Below are positions 1 through 5,907 of a stretch of DNA of 5,907 nucleotides, one piece after another. The position numbers were made by a program, and so were the translations under genes. Source of the stretch: an uncultured Clostridia bacterium (GTDB lineage: Bacteria > Bacillota_A > Clostridia > Oscillospirales > Oscillospiraceae); the NCBI GenBank assembly GCA_949289625.1, contig CASEPH010000153.1, forward strand, positions 1-5,907. The letters are read 5' to 3'. Within the stretch, counting starts at the first letter, position 1. Each line of letters opens with the position of its first letter. The notes under the pieces were generated by a model, which saw only the letters and a list, made by a program, of their open reading frames with translations, searched no databases and was not told where the DNA came from.

Positions 1-1
1 A

Positions 2-760
2 ACAGGAACTGGCTCCGGACTTGGAAGTGTCATCGGTGGAGCGATGTTTGGCTCCAGCATGGCGTCCGGAGGGAAGTTTGCAAATGAGGTCGTTGGCGCC
101 GTTGCCACCGGCAATATCGCGTCAGTCGGCTCCATCAAAGGTGAGCAGGCCGCCCAGGCACTCACCAACTACCTTGGATACGGCTCGGTGGCAACTGATG
201 GTAGTGGGACGGTACCCACAGCGCCCATTGGAGAAGTTGCCGCAGCGACGGTCATTGGAGAAGAACTCGACTCCAGTATCGGAGAAGACGGCGAAGTCAC
301 CATCACACAGGATGGAGGGTCCGCCGGCGGGGCTTCCATTCCGGGCCAAAGTCCCAACACGATCCCATCCAGCCCGAAAGCAGGACATGAGGCAGTTGAA
401 AAAACCACTGAGGCCGTTCCTGGAGCGGCACCAGCCCCTGCCGCAGAAGGTGCTCCGATCCCCTCTCAGCCCCCGACATTTCGTGACGTTGAGATTGGCG
501 GCGGCCGCATAACGGGCTATGAGACTCCGGCTGGCGGAGGCGAGGAACGTCAATTTGCCATGTATAACGCCTCGCAGTACATGGTCCCCAGCGGCCCTTA
601 CGAGGTCGTCAAGACAGTTGATGGAGAGAGCTGGTACAAGCAGTACGCCCAGCCGACTGTTCAGAAAACGCCCTATGAGGATGCCTCCGGGAAAATCAAA
701 TACAATGAGAAAATCGTGGAGCAGATGCCCCAAATCCCGAAAAGAAAGGATCGTGTCTGA
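2..760 (+). CDS. VirB6/TrbL-like conjugal transfer protein, C-terminal part (5' end outside window)
   Basis: The reading frame is open from the left edge, so this is the last 252 residues of a longer protein. VirB6/TrbL proteins are polytopic membrane components of the type IV secretion channel; the membrane-spanning part would lie upstream and is not seen. What is visible is hydrophilic: a Gly/Ala/Ser-rich stretch (nt 2-190), a Pro/Ala/Glu-rich linker (about nt 200-480), and a compact tail (nt 485-760) beginning DVEIGGGR, containing FAMYNASQY and WYKQYA, and ending in the basic string PKRKDRV. I recognise this tail from memory as typical of the clostridial ICE family near C. difficile CD1112. 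The stop codon overlaps the start of the next gene (TGATG), which indicates translational coupling. An internal ATG at nt 44 is not a credible start, since the homologous Gly-rich sequence continues upstream of it. The family call is fairly secure; the role of the tail itself is unknown. Confidence 0.82.
   Translation, partial: TGTGSGLGSVIGGAMFGSSMASGGKFANEVVGAVATGNIASVGSIKGEQAAQALTNYLGYGSVATDGSGTVPTAPIGEVAAATVIGEELDSSIGEDGEVTITQDGGSAGGASIPGQSPNTIPSSPKAGHEAVEKTTEAVPGAAPAPAAEGAPIPSQPPTFRDVEIGGGRITGYETPAGGGEERQFAMYNASQYMVPSGPYEVVKTVDGESWYKQYAQPTVQKTPYEDASGKIKYNEKIVEQMPQIPKRKDRV
745..750 (+). promoter_or_regulatory. Ribosome binding site for the C39-like peptidase gene
   Basis: AAAGGA lies nine bases before the ATG at 760, inside the 3' end of the VirB6-like gene. 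Together with the one-base stop/start overlap it supports nt 760 as the start of the peptidase and suggests coupled translation. Confidence 0.55.
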
Positions 761-2106
761 TGCCTGGAGAACAGAGAACAAGCGGTGAGTCGTCTGCCGC
801 CTCCGTACGGGGAGCTGCAAAGACGGGAAAAGCCATCGCAAATATTGCAAAGGGGGCTGCTACCGGCGGAGCGCACGGGGCAGCCCTCGCTGCTGCAAAG
901 GAGTCAAAGAAGTGGATCGCCGGCATTGTGATCCTGCTCCTTCTGCCAGTCTTGATCGTACTGATGCTCCCTGTGGTCATTTTCGGTTCTTTATTTGGAA
1001 TTGGGACCGACGAGCCCAATGCAATCGTGGATGACACGGTCCTCTCTGCCAACATGGTGAGCCTGAACACGGGCATCAGCACGATTTTATCGGAGGGCTT
1101 GACTGACGTCCTTGCCAGGATCGATGCCGACTTTGCCGCGTCTGGCTGTGACGAAAAAGAAGTGAATAACCCCTACGGGGCTGATGTCCTGTTCAATGCC
1201 AACCAGTTCATATCAATGTACTGCGCAAGCAAAGACACGGACGTGGAGTCCATTTCCCAGTCTGACCTGGAAGCAATTCTTCGGCAGCATGTCAATCAGC
1301 TCTACTCCTTCACCTACAAGGACGAGACCAGAACAGTCGAAGCTGACTCCAGCTCTGATTCCAGTTCTGAAGAGGCTGAGGAGACAACAATCACTGTCCG
1401 AGTCTATACAGTCACCTACAACGGTGAGTGGTATTTCGCAGACCATGTCTTTGCGTTGAGTGAAGATCAGAAGGACCTGGCGGACAACTATGCGGAAAAC
1501 CTCTCGGTGTTTCTCTCTGATGGCTCTTATCAGGTACTATCAGATACTGAGTTCTCCGCAATGGGTCTTTCATACGACGGCGTGGTATTCACAGACGGCG
1601 AGACCCAGGTCGTTTACTATAACCAGTTAGATGAGCGATGGAAGGACGAGCCCTATGGCACTGACAACATTGGAGGTTACGCGTGCGGTCCCACCGCTAT
1701 GTCGATCGTAGTCTCCAGCCTGACTTCCGACACTGTTGACCCGCCTCACATGGCGCAGTGGGCCTATGAAAACGGCTACTGGTGCAGCAAGTCCGGCTCT
1801 TACCACTCCCTGATCCCTGGTGCTGCGAAGGCCTGGGGCCTCGCCTGCGAGGGCTGTACGCCCTCTGAGCCCCAGAGGATAGTCGATGCCCTTGCGGACG
1901 GGAAATTGGTTGTGGCGCTCATGGCCAAGGGACATTTTACGTCTTCCGGCCATTTCATCGTCCTCCGGGGTGTTACATCGGAAGGCAAGATCCTGGTCGC
2001 AGACCCGGCGAGTTATCAGAGATCCAACAAGGAGTGGGACCTGTCCATTATCCTTGATGAGGCAGGTTATGCCAGTGCTGGCGGCCCGTTTTGGATCGTC
2101 GGCTGA
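760..2106 (+). CDS. Membrane-anchored C39-like (Peptidase_C39_2) cysteine peptidase of the conjugation operon
   Basis: 448 residues. Residues 1-51 are an Ala/Gly/Lys-rich cytoplasmic segment; residues 52-80 are a long hydrophobic helix preceded by KK and followed by acidic residues, so the rest should face outward. Residues 95-270 form an extracellular region of unknown fold, broken by a Ser/Glu tract at 195-208. Residues 285-448 match the C39_2 pattern: YYNQLDERW (Q289) leads into YACGPTA with probable nucleophile C309, then GHFIVLRG with H398, then VADPAS with D415. A complete Cys-His-Asp set suggests an active enzyme. In related clostridial ICEs a protein with the same basic-tail, single-helix and spacer layout carries a CHAP or NlpC/P60 wall hydrolase domain and helps the channel cross peptidoglycan; by analogy this may do the same, but C39-type enzymes also cleave leader peptides, so the substrate is uncertain. 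There is no cleavable signal peptide. It starts on the stop of the VirB6-like gene and is followed 13 bases later by the Lar-like gene. Confidence 0.85.
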   Translation: MPGEQRTSGESSAASVRGAAKTGKAIANIAKGAATGGAHGAALAAAKESKKWIAGIVILLLLPVLIVLMLPVVIFGSLFGIGTDEPNAIVDDTVLSANMVSLNTGISTILSEGLTDVLARIDADFAASGCDEKEVNNPYGADVLFNANQFISMYCASKDTDVESISQSDLEAILRQHVNQLYSFTYKDETRTVEADSSSDSSSEEAEETTITVRVYTVTYNGEWYFADHVFALSEDQKDLADNYAENLSVFLSDGSYQVLSDTEFSAMGLSYDGVVFTDGETQVVYYNQLDERWKDEPYGTDNIGGYACGPTAMSIVVSSLTSDTVDPPHMAQWAYENGYWCSKSGSYHSLIPGAAKAWGLACEGCTPSEPQRIVDALADGKLVVALMAKGHFTSSGHFIVLRGVTSEGKILVADPASYQRSNKEWDLSIILDEAGYASAGGPFWIVG

Positions 2107-2109
2107 AAT

Positions 2110-2114
2110 GGAGG
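2110..2114 (+). promoter_or_regulatory. Ribosome binding site deciding the start of the Lar-like gene
   Basis: GGAGG sits five bases before the ATG at 2120. Another in-frame ATG at 2108 overlaps this site and has no good Shine-Dalgarno of its own, so 2120 is the preferred start. Confidence 0.7.
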
Positions 2115-2119
2115 TACTT

Positions 2120-2464
2120 ATGGAACGTTATGAGTATGGATGTAAAAACAACAAGATGGTCAATTGCGGAAACCGCAATGGCTGCAACACCTGTGGCTGG
2201 GACGAAGACACCCGAAACAGGCGCCTGACAGAGATCCGCAGGCAGAGGGCAAAAATCGCCGGCCTGGCATCATGTCCCTTCTGCGGCCGGCAGCCGTATG
2301 CTATCCACTCCCGTGCCGGCTATTCCATCCGGTGCCGCAATGGTCTTTGCATCATGCCGGCAACTGGTATCTACGCTTCATTGGATGCGGCCGCAAAAGT
2401 GTGGAACCGCCGCTTTTTTGACGCCAGTCCCGGCCAGATTCGAGGTTATGTAGTAAATGAGTAA
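2120..2464 (+). CDS. Lar-like restriction alleviation family protein, Cys-rich, two probable zinc modules
   Basis: 114 residues. The C-terminal half fits the Lar restriction alleviation family (PF14354): CPFCG at 52-56, a second Cys pair at C72 and C77, and the closing A-x-x-x-WNRR (residues 92-98), where a short helix after the ribbon ends. The N-terminal half has its own cluster, C8, C16, C22 and C25 in a C-N-T-C-G-W context, followed by an Arg-rich helix (32-45). This resembles short clostridial phage and ICE proteins and could bind a second metal. Lar of the E. coli Rac prophage relieves type I restriction, but most family members are untested; an antirestriction role during DNA transfer is inference. 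The gene lies in the secretion operon, with a strong RBS, and its last eight bases overlap the start of the VirB4 gene. The in-frame open sequence upstream of 2108 is a shadow of the peptidase gene. Confidence 0.78.
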   Translation: MERYEYGCKNNKMVNCGNRNGCNTCGWDEDTRNRRLTEIRRQRAKIAGLASCPFCGRQPYAIHSRAGYSIRCRNGLCIMPATGIYASLDAAAKVWNRRFFDASPGQIRGYVVNE

Positions 2465-5378
2465 TGGAAAAGAAGAAAGGGATGTCTATTATATCCCAGG
2501 CAACTTCCTCACAAGTGGCCGCCTATTCGGAGGCATGATTCGGGTGCGCAATGCGATTGAAGCTTGCGCACTCGTTTTACTTACCGGCCTTCCCATCATT
2601 AACCTCGGCATCTCTTTGACCGCCCGGGTGATAATCTTATGCCTCATCACTTTGCCGCTCGGCGTGTTCGGCGTCGCTGGGATTGAGGGTGATTCCCTGA
2701 GTGAGTTCGTTATCAACTGGTTCAGGTGGCTGTGCAATCGGAGAGTCCTCTATCGCTCCGATACTCCCGCGAAGCAAGAGCCTGAAAAACCTTCTGGGCT
2801 GCCCCGCAGAGCACCGCCTGAGCATCGCCCTCCTGAGCAGCTCGGTATTACTCTCAAACAGCATCCCTCACGGACTAAGGCAAGGGGGCATCGCCGCCAT
2901 GCTCCGCCCAAAGCGGTGACGAGAAACCGCACCGCGCAGCCAAGGCGGCGGCGCCGGCGGGAGAATACCACTGAGGACATGATCCCAGTCCTGGACATCC
3001 AAAACGGCATCGTTCACATGAAAGATGGCAGATACATCAAAATCCTTGAGGTCGAGCCCATCAACTTCCTGCTTCGGAGTGTCCGTGAACAGAAAAATAT
3101 CATCGCTTCATTCGCCAGCTGGCTGAAAATCAGTCCGGTCAAGATCCAAATCAAAGTCCTCACGAAGAAGGCGGATATCAGTAAGCATCTGAACGCCATC
3201 GAGCGAGACATGGAACGTGAACAGGACCCGAAGTGCAGGGAACTCCAGCTTGACTACTATAACCTGATCAAGACCATAGGCTCACGGGAGGCCATTACCC
3301 GTCGGTTCCTCATTATCTTCGAATATGAGCCCACGTTCAACAACCGCAAAACCGAGTATTCTGAGATCGTGTCAACGCTTGAGACTGCCGCCAGGACAGC
3401 CAAGCAGTACTTCCTGCACTGCGACAATATCGTGGTGACCCACGATGACGAGAATGCTTTCCTGCTGGAGGTCCTCTACACCATTTTCAATCGTGAGACC
3501 AGCGAGAACACCACTCTGGAGAAGCGGATCGAGCAGCTGGAGGCCTATAACCTGACTCATGGCCTCGGCACCGATCTTACCATTCCGAGGATCATCGCCC
3601 CGGAGTGCATTGATCTCCAGCACGGCAGCTATACCGTCATGGATGGACTGTACCACTCCTACCTCATGATTCCCTCCGACGGCTATAATCCCCGCGTTGT
3701 TGCCGGCTGGACCTCCCTGTTTGTTAACGCCGGTGAGGGGATCGATGTAGACATCTACTTCCAGAGAGAGCCGAAGGAGCGCATCCAGACAAAACTCGGC
3801 CAGCAGATCCGAATCAACCGTAGCCGGATCAAAGACACCTCCGATACCAACACCGACTACGATGACATCGAGGATGCCATCCGGTCCGGGTACTACTTGA
3901 AACAGGGCCTGGCAAATTACGAGGATTTCTATTACGCCGTTATTCTCATCACGGTGACGGCGGACACATTGGAAAACCTGGAGTGGCGGGTCGCTGAGGT
4001 AAAGCGCCTGATGGTCTCCCAGGACATGGATCTCCGGGTATGCCGATTCCGTCAGGAGCAGGCGATGACCGCAGTCATGCCCTTTTGCAAACTGGATAAG
4101 AAACTGTTCGAGCGCGGCAAGCGGAATATGCTGACTTCTGCCGCAGCAAGCTGTTATCCCTTCACAAGCTACGAGATGTCGGATGAGAACGGGATATTGC
4201 TCGGAGTCAACAAGTTCAACAATAGCTTGGTTATCGTCGATATCTTCGATTCACGGGTCTATAAAAATGCGAATATGGCCATCATCGGAACCTCCGGAGC
4301 AGGCAAGACCTTTACCTTGCAACTGATGGCGTTAAGGATGAGGCGTAGAGGCACCCAAGTATTCATCATCGCTCCTCTGAAGGGCCATGAGTTCCTCAGA
4401 GCCTGCAAGAATGTCGGAGGCGAGTTCATCTCGATCAGTCCGGCATCCAGGCAGTGCATCAACATCATGGAGATCCGGCGTGTTGATCAGACAGCCAACG
4501 CGATCATTGACGGAGTCGTCAATGAAAACTCCATTCTGGCCAAGAAAATTCAACAACTCCATATCTTTTTTTCGCTTCTGATCCCAGACATGAGCCATGA
4601 GGAGAAGCAGCTGTTGGACGAAACGCTGATCCGAACATACGCGCTCAAGGGGATCACGCATGACAATGAGTCCCTGATCGACCCTGACGATCCCTCCCAG
4701 TACCGGGAGATGCCGCTGCTTGAGGATGTCTATAATCTGCTGATCCAATCTCCTGAGACAAAACGCCTCGGCAACATCCTGAACCGCCTGGTGCATGGCT
4801 CCGCGAAGACCTTCAACCAGCCTACCAACGTGGACCTGTCGAATCCCTACACGGTCCTCGATATCTCTGAGCTCACTGGCGACCTGCTTGTCGTCGGTAT
4901 GTTTGTCGCACTCGACTACGTCTGGGACAAGGCGAAGGAGGATCGAACGAAGGAGAAGGCCATCTTCATAGATGAGATCTGGCAGCTGATCGGCGCCAGT
5001 AGCAACACGATGGCTGCTGAGTTCTGCTTGGAAGTCTTTAAGATCATCCGTGGATATGGCGGCGCGGCGATTGCTGCGACCCAGGACTTGACAGACTTCT
5101 TTGCACTGGAAGGTGGAAAATACGGGAAGGGCATCATCAATAACGCCAAGACGAAGATCATCTTGAACTTGGAAGATGATGAAGCTATGCGTGTCCAGGA
5201 TGCCCTTAAACTGACGGATGCGGAGATCTCCAATATCACCCGCTTTGAGCGAGGAAATGGACTGATCTCCACCAATAACAATCACATCACGGTTGAGTTC
5301 AAAGCCTCCAAATTGGAGAAGCAACTCATCACTACAGACCGCTATGAACTGAGTCAAATCCTCAAAGAGCGGTCTTGA
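2457..5378 (+). CDS. virB4: PrgI-like/VirB4 fusion: conjugal transfer ATPase (CD1110-like)
   Basis: 973 residues. VirB4 ATPases power assembly and transport by type IV secretion systems at the inner face of the membrane. Residues 10-102 are a PrgI-like module: VYYIPGNF, then SGRLFGGMIRVRNAIE, two hydrophobic helices (about 33-53 and 56-76), and NRRVLYRSD. Residues 103-170 are a Pro/Arg-rich, strongly basic linker ending in a run of arginines. Residues about 174-590 are the VirB4 N-terminal domain. The ATPase domain follows, with Walker A GTSGAGKT at 611-618 (K617), Walker B AIFIDE at 835-840 (D839, E840), and the AATQD motif around Q876, all intact. The length exceeds a bare VirB4 because of the fused head. 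The start at 2457 overlaps the Lar-like gene by eight bases. Only a weak GAGG at 2442-2445 (11 bases away) precedes it, so translation probably depends on coupling. The next Met is inside the PrgI-like module, so the start is secure. The symbol is by family, not by orthology. Confidence 0.95.
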   Translation: MSNGKEERDVYYIPGNFLTSGRLFGGMIRVRNAIEACALVLLTGLPIINLGISLTARVIILCLITLPLGVFGVAGIEGDSLSEFVINWFRWLCNRRVLYRSDTPAKQEPEKPSGLPRRAPPEHRPPEQLGITLKQHPSRTKARGHRRHAPPKAVTRNRTAQPRRRRRRENTTEDMIPVLDIQNGIVHMKDGRYIKILEVEPINFLLRSVREQKNIIASFASWLKISPVKIQIKVLTKKADISKHLNAIERDMEREQDPKCRELQLDYYNLIKTIGSREAITRRFLIIFEYEPTFNNRKTEYSEIVSTLETAARTAKQYFLHCDNIVVTHDDENAFLLEVLYTIFNRETSENTTLEKRIEQLEAYNLTHGLGTDLTIPRIIAPECIDLQHGSYTVMDGLYHSYLMIPSDGYNPRVVAGWTSLFVNAGEGIDVDIYFQREPKERIQTKLGQQIRINRSRIKDTSDTNTDYDDIEDAIRSGYYLKQGLANYEDFYYAVILITVTADTLENLEWRVAEVKRLMVSQDMDLRVCRFRQEQAMTAVMPFCKLDKKLFERGKRNMLTSAAASCYPFTSYEMSDENGILLGVNKFNNSLVIVDIFDSRVYKNANMAIIGTSGAGKTFTLQLMALRMRRRGTQVFIIAPLKGHEFLRACKNVGGEFISISPASRQCINIMEIRRVDQTANAIIDGVVNENSILAKKIQQLHIFFSLLIPDMSHEEKQLLDETLIRTYALKGITHDNESLIDPDDPSQYREMPLLEDVYNLLIQSPETKRLGNILNRLVHGSAKTFNQPTNVDLSNPYTVLDISELTGDLLVVGMFVALDYVWDKAKEDRTKEKAIFIDEIWQLIGASSNTMAAEFCLEVFKIIRGYGGAAIAATQDLTDFFALEGGKYGKGIINNAKTKIILNLEDDEAMRVQDALKLTDAEISNITRFERGNGLISTNNNHITVEFKASKLEKQLITTDRYELSQILKERS

Positions 5379-5398
5379 TTTTTACGCTTTTCGTCAAC

Positions 5399-5412
5399 GA
5401 GCGGCAACGCTC
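5399..5412 (+). repeat. Small perfect hairpin with a GNRA-type loop
   Basis: GAGCG and CGCTC pair perfectly around a GCAA loop, giving a five-pair stem capped by a GNRA tetraloop if transcribed rightward. It begins 20 bases after the VirB4 stop. There is no T-run after it on either strand, so it is not a standard intrinsic terminator. It may stabilise the 3' end of the upstream message, or may be chance. Confidence 0.4.
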
Positions 5413-5434
5413 CATCCGCCACAATTTACACATC

Positions 5435-5481
5435 GGCGGCGTTCAACGTTGACGGTTTCCCCGCCAGCGTTGAATGTCGCC
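5435..5481. repeat. Imperfect inverted repeat upstream of the DUF5697-like gene
   Basis: The arms 5435-5448 and 5468-5481 match at 11 of 14 positions: GGCG pairs with CGCC, three positions mismatch, then TTCAACG pairs with CGTTGAA. The 19-base loop contains CCGCC (5461-5465), which could pair instead with GGCGG at 5435-5439. The same GGCGG can also pair with CCGCC at 5416-5420. These mutually exclusive pairings would suit either a switching leader or a dimeric protein site. The repeat ends 13 bases before the ribosome binding site of the next gene. Confidence 0.5.
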
Positions 5482-5494
5482 AATCTTCTACATG

Positions 5495-5499
5495 AGGAG
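5495..5499 (+). promoter_or_regulatory. Ribosome binding site of the DUF5697-like gene
   Basis: AGGAG lies nine bases before the ATG at 5509. An in-frame TAA at 5503-5505 rules out any earlier start, so 5509 is well supported. Confidence 0.75.
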
Positions 5500-5508
5500 T
5501 GATAATTC

Positions 5509-5907
5509 ATGTCCTTTGCAAGTCGGTACCGGGGCTCCGAACTCACCATTATGGTGAAGCTGATATCGATTTTCGGTGTCGTTGAAGCCTGCCAGATGCG
5601 TGAGTTGTTCTCCCATCTTGGGGACAAACAGTACAGCAAGATCATGAGCAGACTCCATCAGGAGGGGATGCTCTACACTTTACCTGATGCCGAGCACCTG
5701 GCCTCCAATCGGCTCTCTGTCAATAAAGTCAACTGGGATGACAGCGTCGCCAGTTTTTGGGCCCTGATCAGCATCAAGGACAGCATCCAAGACTTCTGCG
5801 CCGGCGAGATGCCGGCGATCCTGACGGTATCCACGGGTGAATTTGACTGCGACATTATCCCCGTCAATGACAAGGCACTGGCCTTGATCAATGACACCTG
5901 CTTTGAA
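5509..5907 (+). CDS. DUF5697-like probable winged-helix protein, N-terminal part (3' end outside window)
   Basis: The first 133 residues are visible and the frame runs off the right edge. Residues 11-60 look like a winged-helix or helix-turn-helix unit: a hydrophobic helix (IMVKLISIFGVVEA), QMRELFSHLG, then YSKIMSRLHQEGML leading into a short turn with LYTLPD. After a spacer, FWALISIKDSI and the strand pattern PAILTVSTGEFDCDIIPV followed by ALALIN resemble the second half of DUF5697 family proteins, as I recall them, which occur on clostridial mobile elements. Their function is not established; the first half suggests DNA binding or control of transfer, which is inference. The gene has its own good ribosome binding site and follows a 130-base gap full of inverted repeats, so it may be separately controlled or may bind that gap. 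It is less certain than the upstream family calls. Confidence 0.6.
   Translation, partial: MSFASRYRGSELTIMVKLISIFGVVEACQMRELFSHLGDKQYSKIMSRLHQEGMLYTLPDAEHLASNRLSVNKVNWDDSVASFWALISIKDSIQDFCAGEMPAILTVSTGEFDCDIIPVNDKALALINDTCFE

Larger units (their letters stand above)
5379..5508. other. Non-coding gap with clustered TCAACG/CGTTGA half-sites
   Basis: This 130-base gap separates the VirB4 gene from the DUF5697-like gene and is the only sizeable non-coding stretch in the window. The hexamer TCAACG, or its complement CGTTGA, occurs four times within 80 bases: direct at 5394-5399 and 5443-5448, and inverted at 5447-5452 and 5468-5473. The middle two overlap to form the perfect palindrome TCAACGTTGA (5443-5452). 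This looks like an operator or protein-binding region, or a structured mRNA leader. No convincing sigma-70 promoter is visible: TTGACG at 5449-5454 could serve as a -35 box, but the hexamer 17 bases later (GAATGT) is a poor -10. No clear terminator with a U-tract is present either. Confidence 0.45.

Noticed and set aside
122..850. 242-codon open frame on the minus strand opposite the VirB6-like tail
   Set aside because: The opposite strand carries a recognisable family tail across the same bases; the minus-strand product shows no family features.
1886..2119. Upstream in-frame extension of the Lar-like gene inside the peptidase gene
   Set aside because: This part overlaps the catalytic His/Asp region of the peptidase, and the strong GGAGG before 2120 sets a later start.
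4566..4572. Seven-T run as a possible programmed frameshift site
   Set aside because: The VirB4 family sequence continues in the same frame through the run (IFFSLLIPD) and nothing suggests a biologically used second frame.
4332..5357. 341-codon open frame on the minus strand opposite the VirB4 ATPase domain
   Set aside because: It lies wholly antisense to the most conserved part of VirB4, has no recognisable domain and is explained by codon bias of the real gene.
5363..5383. Possible intrinsic terminator at the VirB4 stop (AAGA/TCTT stem followed by ATTTTT)
   Set aside because: The stem is only four weak pairs with a GCGG loop and overlaps the coding end, so it is too weak to call.
5449..5477. 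Sigma-70-like promoter, TTGACG with GAATGT 17 bases later
   Set aside because: The -10 matches only two of six consensus bases, and the -35 is part of the inverted repeat.
5474..5556. Short open frame starting at ATG 5474 in the intergenic gap
   Set aside because: It has no ribosome binding site, overlaps the better-supported gene at 5509 and has no recognisable product.
2..5907. CRISPR array, tRNA, rRNA or insertion sequence
   Set aside because: I saw no regularly spaced repeats, no cloverleaf-like or rRNA-like sequence, and no transposase motifs; the window is almost fully occupied by the genes listed.

Overview
The window reads as part of the transfer module of an integrative and conjugative element (ICE) of the Tn1549/CTn4-like type found in Gram-positive gut Clostridia. 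The main support is a VirB4-type secretion ATPase whose sequence closely resembles, from memory, the clostridial ICE family (C. difficile CD1110-like). Just upstream lies the tail of a VirB6/TrbL-like channel protein (CD1112-like). The mid-range GC content judged by eye, the strong Gly/Ala-rich and Zn-ribbon accessory proteins, and the lack of Gram-negative Vir/Tra components all fit a Clostridia host. The species cannot be named from this sequence.

Layout, all genes on the + strand: (1) nt 2-760, C-terminal part of a VirB6/TrbL-like protein entering from the left edge. (2) nt 760-2106, a membrane-anchored extracellular cysteine peptidase with a C39_2-type domain; its start overlaps the previous stop by one base. 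(3) nt 2120-2464, a 114-residue Cys-rich protein with a Lar-like (restriction alleviation) zinc ribbon and a second Cys cluster. (4) nt 2457-5378, a 973-residue protein joining a PrgI-like two-helix membrane domain to a complete VirB4 ATPase through an Arg/Pro-rich linker. (5) nt 5379-5508, a 130-base non-coding gap with clustered TCAACG/CGTTGA half-sites and several overlapping inverted repeats. (6) nt 5509 to the right edge, the start of a DUF5697-like probable winged-helix protein.

The first four genes overlap or are separated by 13 bases, so they look like one translationally coupled mating-pair-formation operon. The VirB6-like protein and the PrgI/VirB4 fusion would form the inner channel and its motor. 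The C39-like peptidase would act outside the membrane, presumably on the cell wall or on another protein. The Lar-like protein may protect the transferred DNA from restriction in the recipient, but this is inference. The gap before the last gene is the only place in the window where an operon boundary or regulatory site is plausible.

I did not find a wholly unknown system. The points most worth a second look are the C39 domain on a scaffold that usually carries a different hydrolase, the Lar-like gene embedded in the secretion operon, the PrgI-VirB4 fusion, and the symmetric intergenic region.
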